From positions 4,154,501 to 4,218,500 of the forward strand of contig CP076546.1 of the NCBI GenBank assembly GCA_018889975.1: a stretch of 64,000 bases of DNA, written 5' to 3'. Every line of letters begins with the position of its first letter. Position 1 is the stretch's first letter. Of this stretch, positions 44,506 through 52,600 are shown in pieces. Source of the DNA: Bacillus sp. NP157 (GTDB lineage: Bacteria > Pseudomonadota > Gammaproteobacteria > Xanthomonadales > Rhodanobacteraceae). A program made the translations under genes and the position numbers. The notes under the pieces were generated by a model, which was not told the origin of the DNA, ran no database searches, and saw nothing but the letters and a program-made list of their open reading frames with translations.

Positions 44506-45216
44506 ATGCGTCACTACGTCATTTCGACAGTTTTCGTTGCCATCGCGCTCTCCGGTTGCGCCGGTGGCCCGAAGCGTCCGGCGCTGAGCTCGGATGTCAT
44601 CGACACGATTCGCGCCAAAGGTCTCAACATGAAGCCTGCAGACGACGCGACTTTCCTCACGCAAACGAAGGAAAAGATCGCGGCGCTCGCCGTGTTGAGC
44701 TTCGCTACCGCTGCGCTGGGCGGAGGCAATCCGATCCCTGTCGGCCAGCGCAACAGGATGCCAGAAGGCGGGTATCTCGATGCGAACGCTTGGCCCTTAT
44801 CTCAGGTCGTCGTCGATGCCGGTGAGTTCAAAGACCCTGGGAAAGCAATGGACGTGAGTTTGCGGGACCGTTTGGCAAAGATAGGCATCATCCACAACCC
44901 AGCCGCGAACTACTCAATGATCGCCTCTGTCGATTTCTGGGCACTCGACTTCGAGAATCTCACCGAGTCCGATAACTACCGCTTGTACTTCGACCTGAGG
45001 CTGACCTTGAAGCGCGGGGTCTTCTTTGCGAAGACGGTCCGATGCGCGGGTGCGTCGCTTGAGAAACATAACTATGACGACTGGATGGCTGGTGATCACG
45101 AGCGCATCCATCGTACGGCGGCGGTGATTGGCGATAGCTGTGCCAGTCGGATGTTGGCAGAGCTTGACCTTGCGGGTGGTGAGACTGTGCCTTTGGTCTT
45201 GGAGGCCGAAGGTTGA
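44506..45216 (+). CDS. Lipoprotein of unknown function
   Basis: 236 residues. ACAAGGAG precedes the ATG by about 8 bases. N-terminus MRHYVISTVFVAIALSGCAGG is a lipoprotein signal with lipobox ALSGC (Cys 18). The mature domain has an Ala-rich hydrophobic stretch (IAALAVLSFATAALGGG) and a globular C-terminal half with two Cys (VRCAG; DSCASRM). No family recognised. The last ~17 codons (DLAGGETVPLVLEAEG) are duplicated in diverged form at 47207-47258 (VPAGGAALPLASEADG), marking one edge of the cassette repeats. Confidence 0.75.
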   Translation: MRHYVISTVFVAIALSGCAGGPKRPALSSDVIDTIRAKGLNMKPADDATFLTQTKEKIAALAVLSFATAALGGGNPIPVGQRNRMPEGGYLDANAWPLSQVVVDAGEFKDPGKAMDVSLRDRLAKIGIIHNPAANYSMIASVDFWALDFENLTESDNYRLYFDLRLTLKRGVFFAKTVRCAGASLEKHNYDDWMAGDHERIHRTAAVIGDSCASRMLAELDLAGGETVPLVLEAEG

Positions 45217-45345
45217 GCTGATTAACGTGAACCCCTGGAGTACGAGTCGCGCGCAGGCGCGCTCCTGCGGGAGGGCGGCGGCCAGGACGGTTAGGTTGGC
45301 GACGGTGTTGAATGTTCGTGCGATGCCGACCTTGAATCAGGCCGC
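45160..45345. repeat. Direct repeat A flanking the immunity cassette
   Basis: Composed of the 3' end of the lipoprotein gene, a REP element and, on the minus strand, about 22 codons of a DUF1697 3' end (KVGIARTFNTVANLTVLAAAL). The whole block is repeated in the same order at 47200-47385 with roughly three-quarters of bases matching, including TGCCTTTGG, the complete REP core and GGCGACGGTGTTGA. Confidence 0.75.
45247..45268. repeat. REP palindrome within repeat A
   Basis: TCGCGCGCAGGCGCGCTCC followed by TGC, one base different from the 47290 copy at the same place in repeat B. Its TAG has been lost in this copy, consistent with the DUF1697 fragment beside it being non-functional. Confidence 0.8.
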
Positions 45346-45370
45346 CATCTAGACCTATTGATGCAGGGCA

Positions 45371-45586
45371 ATGAGAGCATACCTAGCGGTTACCTCTACG
45401 ATGTTTGCAGTTTCTTTCATTAGTGTCGCCTTCTGGGGGGTGATAGCGACGATCCTTTATGGGGCGGCATTCACTGTTGAAGGCATGCTTTTCCTTCTCA
45501 AGCAATCACTGATTGCTGGATCGGGTACTGCCGCCACGTGCTTTGCTATTGCCGCCTTCTTTCTGCGCCGAAGAAGTCGTAAGTAA
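45371..45586 (+). CDS. Two-helix membrane protein, orphan-immunity paralogue 1
   Basis: 71 residues, MRAYLAVTSTMFAVSFISV..., hydrophobic 7-32 and 40-64, loop AAFTVEG, basic tail RRRSRK. It aligns without long gaps to the proteins at 45656 and 45976 (MF-x2-SF-x5-GVI ... LL-x5-IAG ... CF) and more loosely to the CdiI candidate at 42408. No recognised domain. Weak GCAGGG before the ATG. First gene inside the repeat-flanked cassette. Confidence 0.7.
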   Translation: MRAYLAVTSTMFAVSFISVAFWGVIATILYGAAFTVEGMLFLLKQSLIAGSGTAATCFAIAAFFLRRRSRK

Positions 45587-45655
45587 TGCGAGTGATGCCC
45601 TCATAGAAAGAATGGTCTAGCGCAGAAGGTTGCGGGTGTACCAAGAGACGAAGAA

Positions 45656-45979
45656 GTGAGAAGGCTCTTTAATGCGGCAAAGTTCGGTTCGGTCATGTTT
45701 GCGACGGTGTTCGTCATGGCCGTGGTGTCTGGGGTGATCGTAAACCTGATCTACGAATTTGACTTTAGCGAGCGAAGTCTCCGGCTTTTATTCACGCTGG
45801 CATTCTTAGCCGGCGTCAAGACTGGGTTTGTATGTTTTCTGCTGGGAATCTTCAATGTGTACTGGAAAATTGGGTCAAAGGCGCGTGGACGTGGTTGTGA
45901 TCTCGCACGATCACTAGGACGCGATAGACAGATTGAGCGTTTCGAAAAAGCTCAACCTAACGATGGGGCGTCGAAATGA
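45656..45979 (+). CDS. Two-helix membrane protein with C-terminal extension, orphan-immunity paralogue 2
   Basis: 107 residues from a GTG at 45656 in an AAGAGACGAAGAA purine-rich context. The first 75 residues (MRRLFNAAKFGSVMFATVFVM...FCFLLGIFNVYW KIGSK) align with the next gene, which ends at the same IGSK. Here the frame continues for 32 polar residues (GRGCDLARSLGRDRQ...), probably by loss of the original stop. Overlaps the following gene by ATGA. Confidence 0.7.
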   Translation: MRRLFNAAKFGSVMFATVFVMAVVSGVIVNLIYEFDFSERSLRLLFTLAFLAGVKTGFVCFLLGIFNVYWKIGSKARGRGCDLARSLGRDRQIERFEKAQPNDGASK

Positions 45980-46203
45980 GACGGCTAGTCAGCGCTGTGA
46001 TCTACGGATCAGCAATGTTCTGTACTTCGTTTGTAATTGCGGCGTCGTGTGGCGTGATTTACACGATATACGACGGCTTGAAATTTGACGAAAAGGTTGT
46101 CTTTTTCTTTCTTCGGAAAGCGTTTATTTCTGGTGCGGTAGCGGGGGTTGCGTGCTTTTTGATCGGCTACTTTGGAGTTCATCGACGAATCGGGTCCAAG
46201 TAG
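45976..46203 (+). CDS. Two-helix membrane protein, orphan-immunity paralogue 3
   Basis: 75 residues, MRRLVSAVIYGSAMFCTSF..., hydrophobic 8-32 and 44-68, central loop YDGLKFDEK, ending HRRIGSK. Nearest relative of the preceding gene: MRRL, GS-x-MF, GVI, F-x3-L-x-x-AF, CFL-x-G-x-F are shared. ATGA overlap with it implies coupled translation. Like its neighbours it would form a membrane hairpin with both ends in the cytoplasm. Confidence 0.72.
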   Translation: MRRLVSAVIYGSAMFCTSFVIAASCGVIYTIYDGLKFDEKVVFFFLRKAFISGAVAGVACFLIGYFGVHRRIGSK

Positions 46204-46258
46204 CTTAGCGACGGTCTTCTGCCTTGTCAGAAACGGCACGAACAGCGCCGCGAACGCA

Positions 46259-46564
46259 ATGATTGAAAGTCGAAGCCAAAGAGGCGGTGGGCCAGTGATC
46301 GATGGGCTCTGGTCTGGCGTTATCGGCGCGGTTATGGCCCAGTTCTCGAAGGTGAAGCCATCACCTTTGACATACGGCTTGGTGTTCTTAGCCGGAGCAA
46401 TCGGGGCAGTAGTCTTTATGGTCTTCTGCTTCACTGAGCACGGACGATGGAGAGAAGGTATCGACATCTTTATCAGCGTGCTGTTTACGCCTCTCGTCCC
46501 GATATCAATGATTGTCGGCGGATTATTTTTGACTTCGATATTCTGGTTCAGGATTGATCGATAG
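46259..46564 (+). CDS. Small membrane protein in the immunity cassette
   Basis: 101 residues from the ATG at 46259, or 76 from the ATG at 46334, which would match the size of the array members; neither has a good ribosome-binding site. Two hydrophobic segments (YGLVFLAGAIGAVVFMVFCF; FTPLVPISMIVGGLFLTSIFWF) flank a charged loop TEHGRWREGID. Layout like the array proteins but no clear residue match, so it may be an unrelated immunity type. Confidence 0.5.
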   Translation: MIESRSQRGGGPVIDGLWSGVIGAVMAQFSKVKPSPLTYGLVFLAGAIGAVVFMVFCFTEHGRWREGIDIFISVLFTPLVPISMIVGGLFLTSIFWFRIDR

Positions 46565-46572
46565 CTTGTTGA

Positions 46573-46641
46573 TATCCCATTGATGCCATGTTTTCGGTGA
46601 CATTCGCGTGGAAGTGGGGAATGGTTCCTTCGGTCATGGAT
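46573..46641 (+). pseudogene. Remnant of a CdiI-like gene
   Basis: After a stop, the frame reads YPIDAMFSVTFAWKWGMVPS then VMD. Ten of eighteen residues equal VFAVTFASKRGLVSAVMG of the CdiI candidate (codons 40-57), and the DNA shares GTGACATTCGCG and GTCATGG. Only this piece of the gene is present, directly before the zinc-ribbon gene. Confidence 0.55.
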
Positions 46642-47061
46642 AAGCATCAAATGCTGAAGAAAAGTGCCAGATCACTCGGCATCGAGGTGCTCATGCTGAG
46701 CAGTCTGGAGAGTCACGGTGTGACGTTTGCGATAGACGAGTCTCGATCTGATGTGGTGGGCGCCCAGTGCGCAAATTGCAACACGATAGTCTGGAAGAGC
46801 GGTAGGGAAGATAAGATCCTGAGCGAAGTGCCTCCGGTAGGCGTACCTGACTCTGGCGCTGGCTATCGAGCGTATTACGCTTCAAAGGTCGATCGCTTTC
46901 TCGCAGCTATTCCGGCTTGTCCGGACTGTGGAGCGACTAACTTTGATCGGTTTGTGACAAACGTCCGAACACCAAGATTCTCCGACGGAACGGTTTGGTG
47001 TGCGGATGCATCGCACAGTGCCATCCCAACATCCGATCGGGACGTGTGGTGGCTTGGATAG
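46636..47061 (+). CDS. Zinc-ribbon-like protein of unknown function
   Basis: 141 residues from the ATG at 46636 (MDKHQMLKKSARSLGIEV). An earlier in-frame ATG at 46588 belongs to the immunity-gene remnant and would add 16 non-native residues. Two CxxC pairs, QCANC (about 55) and ACPDCG (about 98), are spaced as in a zinc ribbon. A short N-terminal helix and WWLG end are the other features. No signal peptide or membrane segment. Last gene of the repeat-flanked cassette; role unknown. Confidence 0.65.
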   Translation: MDKHQMLKKSARSLGIEVLMLSSLESHGVTFAIDESRSDVVGAQCANCNTIVWKSGREDKILSEVPPVGVPDSGAGYRAYYASKVDRFLAAIPACPDCGATNFDRFVTNVRTPRFSDGTVWCADASHSAIPTSDRDVWWLG

Positions 47062-47199
47062 GGTGTCTGCATCGACATCAGATAAAGCAACGAACAGACG
47101 GCATCATAATCTTGCCGTTCTTACAAGAGATATCCGACTTGTTCGACGCCGCATCTGTTCCGTGGACGTCGTTCCCCCTGGTACCCATTGGGGCGTGTG

Positions 47200-47385
47200 A
47201 AGTCGAGGTCCCCGCGGGTGGTGCGGCTCTGCCTTTGGCCTCTGAGGCTGATGGGTAAGCGGACGATTGTGACCTTCTGGATGTAGGGGTCGCGCGCAGG
47301 CGCGCTCCTACAGGAGGGCGGTGGCGAGGTCGGTTAGTTTGGCGACGGTGTTGATGTTTCGCGCGGTGCCGGCTTTGGCGGCTGG
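47200..47385. repeat. Direct repeat B flanking the immunity cassette
   Basis: Matches repeat A (45160-45345) in order: fragment encoding AGGAALPLASEADG and a stop (counterpart of the lipoprotein C-terminus), REP element, and the genuine 3' end of the DUF1697 gene (KAGTARNINTVAKLTDLATALL). The 47062-47199 part of the gap contains no convincing gene. Confidence 0.75.
47290..47311. repeat. REP palindrome supplying the DUF1697 stop codon
   Basis: TCGCGCGCAGGCGCGCTCC-TAC; read on the minus strand its TAG at 47308-47310 is the stop codon of the DUF1697 frame. Confidence 0.8.
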
Positions 47386-47823
47386 GATCACCAGCTTGGA
47401 CGAGGCCATGCCGTCGTCGTATCGGACGTAGATCTCACGCTTGCCCAGGCGGATTTCCTCGTTCGCCTGGTGGCGTACCGAAGCCAGGGCGTCTTTGGGC
47501 GGTGGCGCATCGAGGAAGATGGCTACCACGCGGTTGCCGGGCGCATCGGGGAAGGGATTGGCGGCGAGCACGGCGGCCATTTCGGCGGCGGTGCGGACCA
47601 TGACTCCGACGGGCTTGCCGGCCTAAGCCGCCAGGCGGGCCTCAAGGGCGGCCTTGACGGCCTTCTCCTTGAGCGTGGAGGTAAACACCACATTGCCACT
47701 GGCGATATAGGTCTTTACCGCAAGGAAGCCCTCCGCCTCGCACATGGCCTTCAACTCGGCCATCGGTAGCTTCCCGGTGCCGCCGACGTTCACGGCGCGG
47801 AGCAGGGCGATGAAAGCGGGCAT
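47308..47823 (-). pseudogene. DUF1697 protein gene interrupted by an in-frame amber codon
   Basis: Minus-strand frame from the ATG at 47823 (MPAFIALLRAVNVGGTGKL) to 47308 is continuous except for TAG at 47623-47625, between LEARLAA and AGKPVGVMVRTAAEM. Without it the protein is 171 residues, the normal DUF1697 length, and both halves keep family motifs (YIASGNVVF; NPFPDAPGNRV; KREIYVRYDDGMASSKL). No frameshift is needed. It is either a nonsense pseudogene, a sequencing error (one base from CAG, AAG or GAG), or a suppressed stop. DUF1697 function is unknown. Confidence 0.8.
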
Positions 47824-47873
47824 GCAATGTATCCCCCAACGGAAGGCATGCCCGCAGTGTAAGCCGCCGCCGA

Positions 47874-48536
47874 TCAGAAGGCGTATTCGGCGCCGACGCC
47901 TACGGTGTTAACGGCCAGGAGTTGCGTACGGCCGTCGGTGTAATTTACCCGGTTCGCGAAGTAGCGGGTCGCATCGATGCTGAGGGTCAGCTTGGGAAGG
48001 ACGGCGTAGCCGAGGCTGACGCCGAAGTACGGGCGAGTGTTGCTGGCGTTGACCCACGACTTCCTGAGCAGGCCGGGCCCGATGAGCCGGTCGCGCTGGC
48101 GGGCCTGGTTCCAGGCAACGCCGCCATGGGCGACCAGCGAAAGCTGGTCGGCGATATGCCATTTGAAGGTTCCGCCCAGGAGGTAGGCGCGAAGGTCGAG
48201 GTCGCGGGTGTATAGCGCCTTGTTCTTGCTGCCCGCGATGGGCAGGTATTGGCGGTGGCCCAGGTGGCCAAGCCACGCGTACCCGCCTTCGGCACCCAGG
48301 GCGAACTGGTCGGCGACGGCCCAGCGGTAGCCGATCAAGGCATTGCCGTAGCGGCCGTGGGTGTCCTTCTGCACGTTGCGATCGATGTTGAACGAGGATT
48401 TCCCGAAGGTGGCATGGACGAAGAGGCCGCTTTGCGCGCCCCCCGACCTGGAGGATCCGCTGCCGCCATCGGTGGCGTGCGCGGCTAACGGTACGGCGCC
48501 CAGCAGCAGGGCGGTAAGGATGAGCTTTCGTTTCAT
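47874..48536 (-). CDS. Outer-membrane beta-barrel protein (OmpA/OmpX-like)
   Basis: 220 residues from the ATG at 48536 (AAGGGA upstream), not the longer frame to 48626. Signal peptide MKRKLILTALLLGAVPLAAHA. Alternating hydrophobic beta strands (GLFVHATFGKSSFNI; GNALIGYRWAVADQFALGAEGGYAWLG) and a terminal Phe (GVGAEYAF) indicate an 8-strand barrel. Related in pattern to the gene at 53022. Role probably structural or adhesive; not determined. Confidence 0.82.
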   Translation of the reverse strand: MKRKLILTALLLGAVPLAAHATDGGSGSSRSGGAQSGLFVHATFGKSSFNIDRNVQKDTHGRYGNALIGYRWAVADQFALGAEGGYAWLGHLGHRQYLPIAGSKNKALYTRDLDLRAYLLGGTFKWHIADQLSLVAHGGVAWNQARQRDRLIGPGLLRKSWVNASNTRPYFGVSLGYAVLPKLTLSIDATRYFANRVNYTDGRTQLLAVNTVGVGAEYAF

Positions 48537-48862
48537 GACAAGTCCCTTGTCGGTGAGGGTGGGTCGGGTGGTGCGCGAGGAGTTTAGGCGCCACGCATCG
48601 CCCATTTCGGCGTCCCCTACAGCCACGCCCCCGGACCCCGCGAAGCCCAGGAAACGCCCCAGCCCGCGCCCACACTCGCGTATCAGCCGACGCCTACATC
48701 ACCCCCAAGGCATTCCCCTACACCCCGCAGCGACATCACCCGACGCACAGCACCGCCGCATGCCTTCACCCATCCGGGAACAACGGCAGGCTACGGTTGA
48801 ATCCGCCACGCCGCCGCCCTACCTTCGAACGATCACTCCGCGCAAAACCCCAAGGAATCCCC
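48537..48862. other. Divergent intergenic region, barrel gene / GST
   Basis: 326 C-rich bases between the minus-strand barrel gene and the plus-strand GST. It must contain both promoters. I see no convincing -35/-10 pair, palindrome, REP or small gene in it. Confidence 0.4.
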
Positions 48863-49567
48863 ATGGCCGACCTCGACTCGTTCCCGATCACCGCCCGCTG
48901 GCCGGCGAAGCACCCAGATCGCATCCAGCTGTATTCGTTGCCCACGCCGAACGGCGTGAAGGCGTCGATCATGCTCGAGGAGCTTGGCCTGCCGTACGAG
49001 GTACACCTCGTCGACATCATGAAGAACGAGAGCAAGCTGCCGGAGTTCGAGTCGCTGAACCCGAACGGCAAGATTCCGGCGATGATCGATCCGAATGGCC
49101 CAGGTGGCGAAGCCATCGGCCTGTTCGAATCCGGTGCCATCCTGCTCTACCTCGCCGAGAAGACCGGCAAGTTCATCCCGAAGGATCCGGCGAAGAAATG
49201 GGAAACCATCCAGTGGGTGTTCTTCCAGATGGCGAGCATCGGCCCGATGTTTGGCCAGGTGGGGTTCTTCCACAAGTTCGCCGGGCGCGAATGGGAAGAC
49301 AAGCGGCCGCTGCAGCGTTATGTCGATGAAGCCAAGCGGTTGCTTGGGGTGCTGGACAAGCAGCTGGCCGGGCAGGACTGGATTGTCGGCGATGAGTACA
49401 CGATCGCGGATATCGCCACGCTGGGTTGGGTGAATAACCTGGTGACGTTTTATGGCGCGCGGGAGCTGGTGGCGTTCGACCAGTTCGAGAACGTCATTGC
49501 ATGGCTGGAGCGTGGGACGTCGCGGCCGGGAGTGGAGCGGGGGTTGAAGATTCCGGCGCGGGGGTAG
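48863..49567 (+). CDS. Glutathione S-transferase (nu-class/YfcG-YghU type)
   Basis: 234 residues from the ATG at 48863 with AAGGA 6 bases upstream; an earlier in-frame start at 48797 lacks support. Thioredoxin-fold N-domain (IQLYSLPTPNGVKASIMLEELGLPYEVHLVDI) with the TPN active-site segment of the nu class, cis-Pro in GKIPAMIDP and ESGAILLYLAEKTGKF, then an all-helical C-domain with DEYTIADIATLGWV. Such enzymes act as glutathione-dependent disulfide or peroxide reductases in the cytoplasm. Single gene. Confidence 0.93.
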   Translation: MADLDSFPITARWPAKHPDRIQLYSLPTPNGVKASIMLEELGLPYEVHLVDIMKNESKLPEFESLNPNGKIPAMIDPNGPGGEAIGLFESGAILLYLAEKTGKFIPKDPAKKWETIQWVFFQMASIGPMFGQVGFFHKFAGREWEDKRPLQRYVDEAKRLLGVLDKQLAGQDWIVGDEYTIADIATLGWVNNLVTFYGARELVAFDQFENVIAWLERGTSRPGVERGLKIPARG

Positions 49568-49598
49568 GTGAAAGGGTTCGAACGACTGGGAAAAAAGC

Positions 49599-49621
49599 AT
49601 CGCGCGCGGGCGCGCTCCTAC
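49599..49621. repeat. REP palindrome downstream of the GST gene
   Basis: ATCGCGCGCGGGCGCGCTCC, the G-variant also found at 9295, lies in the 96-base convergent gap between the GST and TonB receptor stops. Confidence 0.75.
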
Positions 49622-49663
49622 AGGGGAGTCGTGACCCGGCGCGATGCTTGCAACCCACTAACC

Positions 49664-52600
49664 TCAATAATCGTAATTAACGCTCAACCGCGCATACCGC
49701 GGCTGCTGCATCGACGTCGGCGTGCCGTACAGCGGGTTATTCAGGTTCGGGCTCGATTCGCTGTTCGGGAAGATCGCCAGCACCTTCTGCTCGTTGGTCA
49801 CGTTGAAGACGTTGAGGTTGAATGCGAGCCTCGATGCGGCGAAGGCCGGACGATAGGTCACGCCCAGGTCCAACTGGCGGACCCAGGGCAACCGCCCATG
49901 GCTGCCGGGCGGTGACGGTTCGCCGTAGCAGAAGTGATAGCTGTTGCCGTAACCGGCCGGGTCGGTGCGGTCTTCGCCAAAGTAGCCAAGGCACGGCTTC
50001 GGCGCGCCGGAGATCAGGCTGAGGTTGGCGCTGGCCAGCCATTCGGACGTGAACTGGTAATAGCCGAAGAACTTCAGCTGGTGCTTGTGATCGTTGTTCT
50101 GCACACCATTGGTGTTGACCATGATGTAGCTGTTATCCCAGTCCTGCGTCGTCGATACCGCGGTCTGGCCCGTGCCGCGCGATTCGCGGAACAGGTCGGA
50201 GCGAAGCTGGCCTTCGGTGTTGCCGTAGCTGCGCGAGAACGTATAGCTCACCTTGCCGTACCAGCCATCCGCGAACGGATGCTCGAGGAAGCTCTCCAGC
50301 GCGTAGTAACGACGCTTCAAACCCTGGAAACCGAACTCCTTGTTGCTCAGCGGCACGCTCACGTAATTCCCCGAGGTATCGACGAGGTTGAAGGTGTTGG
50401 CCTTGCCCGGGTTGAACAGCCAGCAGCTCACCGGGTTGCTGTCGGTCGTCACGTCGTAGCCCAGCGACTGGGCCTTCGCGAGCACCAGGTCGATGTCGCA
50501 ATAGTCGTCGATGGCGTTACGCAAGGTCCGCTGCGTTGCTTTCGCGCCGTAGACCCAGTCCGATCCCAGCGTCTTGGTGAAGCCGAGGATGAACTCGTCC
50601 TGGTACTCGGACTTCAGCCCCTTGGTGGTGACGGTCTTCGGATCCGGCAACTGGCCGAACGTATTGTTGGCCGCCACCGGCACCGAGATCGCGGTGAGCC
50701 CGGTCGGCGTGCCATCGGCCGCGATGCCGCCGTAGGTGAAGTACTGCGAGGTGGTGAGTGCACCGCCGGCCGCGTTGAGCGCCGGATTCAGCGGCAGGCC
50801 GAGGTAATAGCGGCCCGCGTTGGCGTACACCTTGAACGTCGCATCGCCCGTCACGTCCCAGCTAGCACCCAGGCGCGGGGCCCACTGCGGCTTGTGCTGG
50901 GTGATGAAGGCATCGCCGTCGGCGTTGTAGTTCTTGAACTGGTCGTTGCGGATGCCGAAGGAGAGCAGCCAGCGATCCGACACCTGCCACTTGTCTTCGA
51001 TGTACTGCGCACGCTGCGCGGACCGCACGGTGGCCAGGCTGCTGTTGATGTTCTGGATGACGTAGTAGCCACCCGCGCCGTTGGGGAAGCCGCCGGTGGC
51101 GGGTACGCCCAGGCCGGTCGAGATCGGCGTGTTCGGGTCGCCCTGGCCGTAGGTCCACGAGTAGCCGTTCGGGCCCGAGGTCACCGAGCCCTGGTCGATC
51201 GCCGTGGCCGTCTGGTTATCCATGCCGGCGGTAATCGTGTGGTCGCCGATCTTGTAGGTGATGTCGATGCGGGTATTGGTCGTACGGTTGCCCTTGCCGG
51301 GCGGGAGCAGGCTCGACACGGTCTGCGAGTTGCCACGCGGCGCACCGCCATTCAACGCGGGATTCTGGTTGACGATGCCGTCGACGTAGGTGAGCGTGGG
51401 ATCGTAGCCACCGGGTGAGTCGTAGGCCGTGGTGTGCAACTTGCCGTACTGGGCGCTGACGGTCAGGTCGTCGGTGATGTAGCCGGTGTACTTCGCCGTC
51501 CACAGGTCGCCACCGTTCTTGGTGTCGTCGTCCGCACCGATCCGGCCCAGCCGCGTGCGCGTGGCGTAGTTGTAGTCATACACCGTGCCCGAGGTCTCGT
51601 ACTTGTCCGACGCTCCGGTGACTTCGAGGATGTTGCTGTCGGTGATGTTCCAGTCGAGCTTGCCGTACCAGCGCGGCGAGTTGTAGCGGTAGTCCTCGTA
51701 AGGCTTCGTGCTGGTGAAGCCGCTCACCGGATTCACCGTATTGCCCTGCTGTCGCTGGTATTCCGCCGCGACGAAGACGAACAGCTTGTCCTTGATCAGC
51801 GGGCCGCCCGCGTAGGCGCTCACCGTGGTGCTGTCGCTGCCGTTCTCGCTATCCGGCGCGTAGAGGTTGCCGGCACGGGGCGACGCGGGCAGGCCGTTCT
51901 CGTAATAGCGGTTGCGCGGGGCCGCGCGTGCGAAGGCGGGCTCCCACAACACCTGTGCACCGAAGTGCCATTCGTTGGTACCGCGCTTGCCGACCACGTT
52001 GATCACGCCACCGTCGGAGCGACCGTATTGCGCGCTGTAGCCGCCGGTGTAAACCTCCTGCTGTTCGATCGCGCCGTAGGGCAGGGAAAGACCGCCAAAG
52101 CCCTGCAGCGGATCGGTGGTGGCGAAGCCGTTGACGTAATACGCGTTCTCACTCGCCGCCGAGCCACCGAAACTCACCAGCGAGTTGCCGGTGGCGCCGC
52201 GGAAGTTACCGCCGTTGTTGACCACGCCCGGGGCGAGCAGGGCGATCGCTTCGGAGTTGCGTCCCAGCGGCAGCTTCGCCAGCTGTTCGGAGGTGACCAC
52301 CGTGCGCGAGTCGATGGTCGACACGTCGATCCTCGCCAGCGCCGAGGCGGACACGGTCATCCCGCCCAGGTCCTGCGCGTTCGCGGCCGTGGAAACGAAG
52401 GAGACCTCGGTACCGGCGCCCACCTTGAGCGAGATGTTGTTGCGGGTATCCACGGTCTGGCCGTTGGCGCGCAGGCTGACGGTGTACGTGCCCAGCGGCA
52501 GCTGGCCGGCGCTGTAGCGGCCCCGTTCGTCCACCGCGACCTCGCGGCTCAGGCCGGTGTCGCTGGTGATGACGACCGTCTGCCCCGGGGCCACGGGGGC

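Noticed and set aside
46009-46650. 213-codon minus-strand ORF across the immunity array
   Set aside because: It runs antisense through several array genes and has no start signal. One hydrophobic stretch (LWLRLSIIAFAALFVPFL) is noticeable but insufficient.
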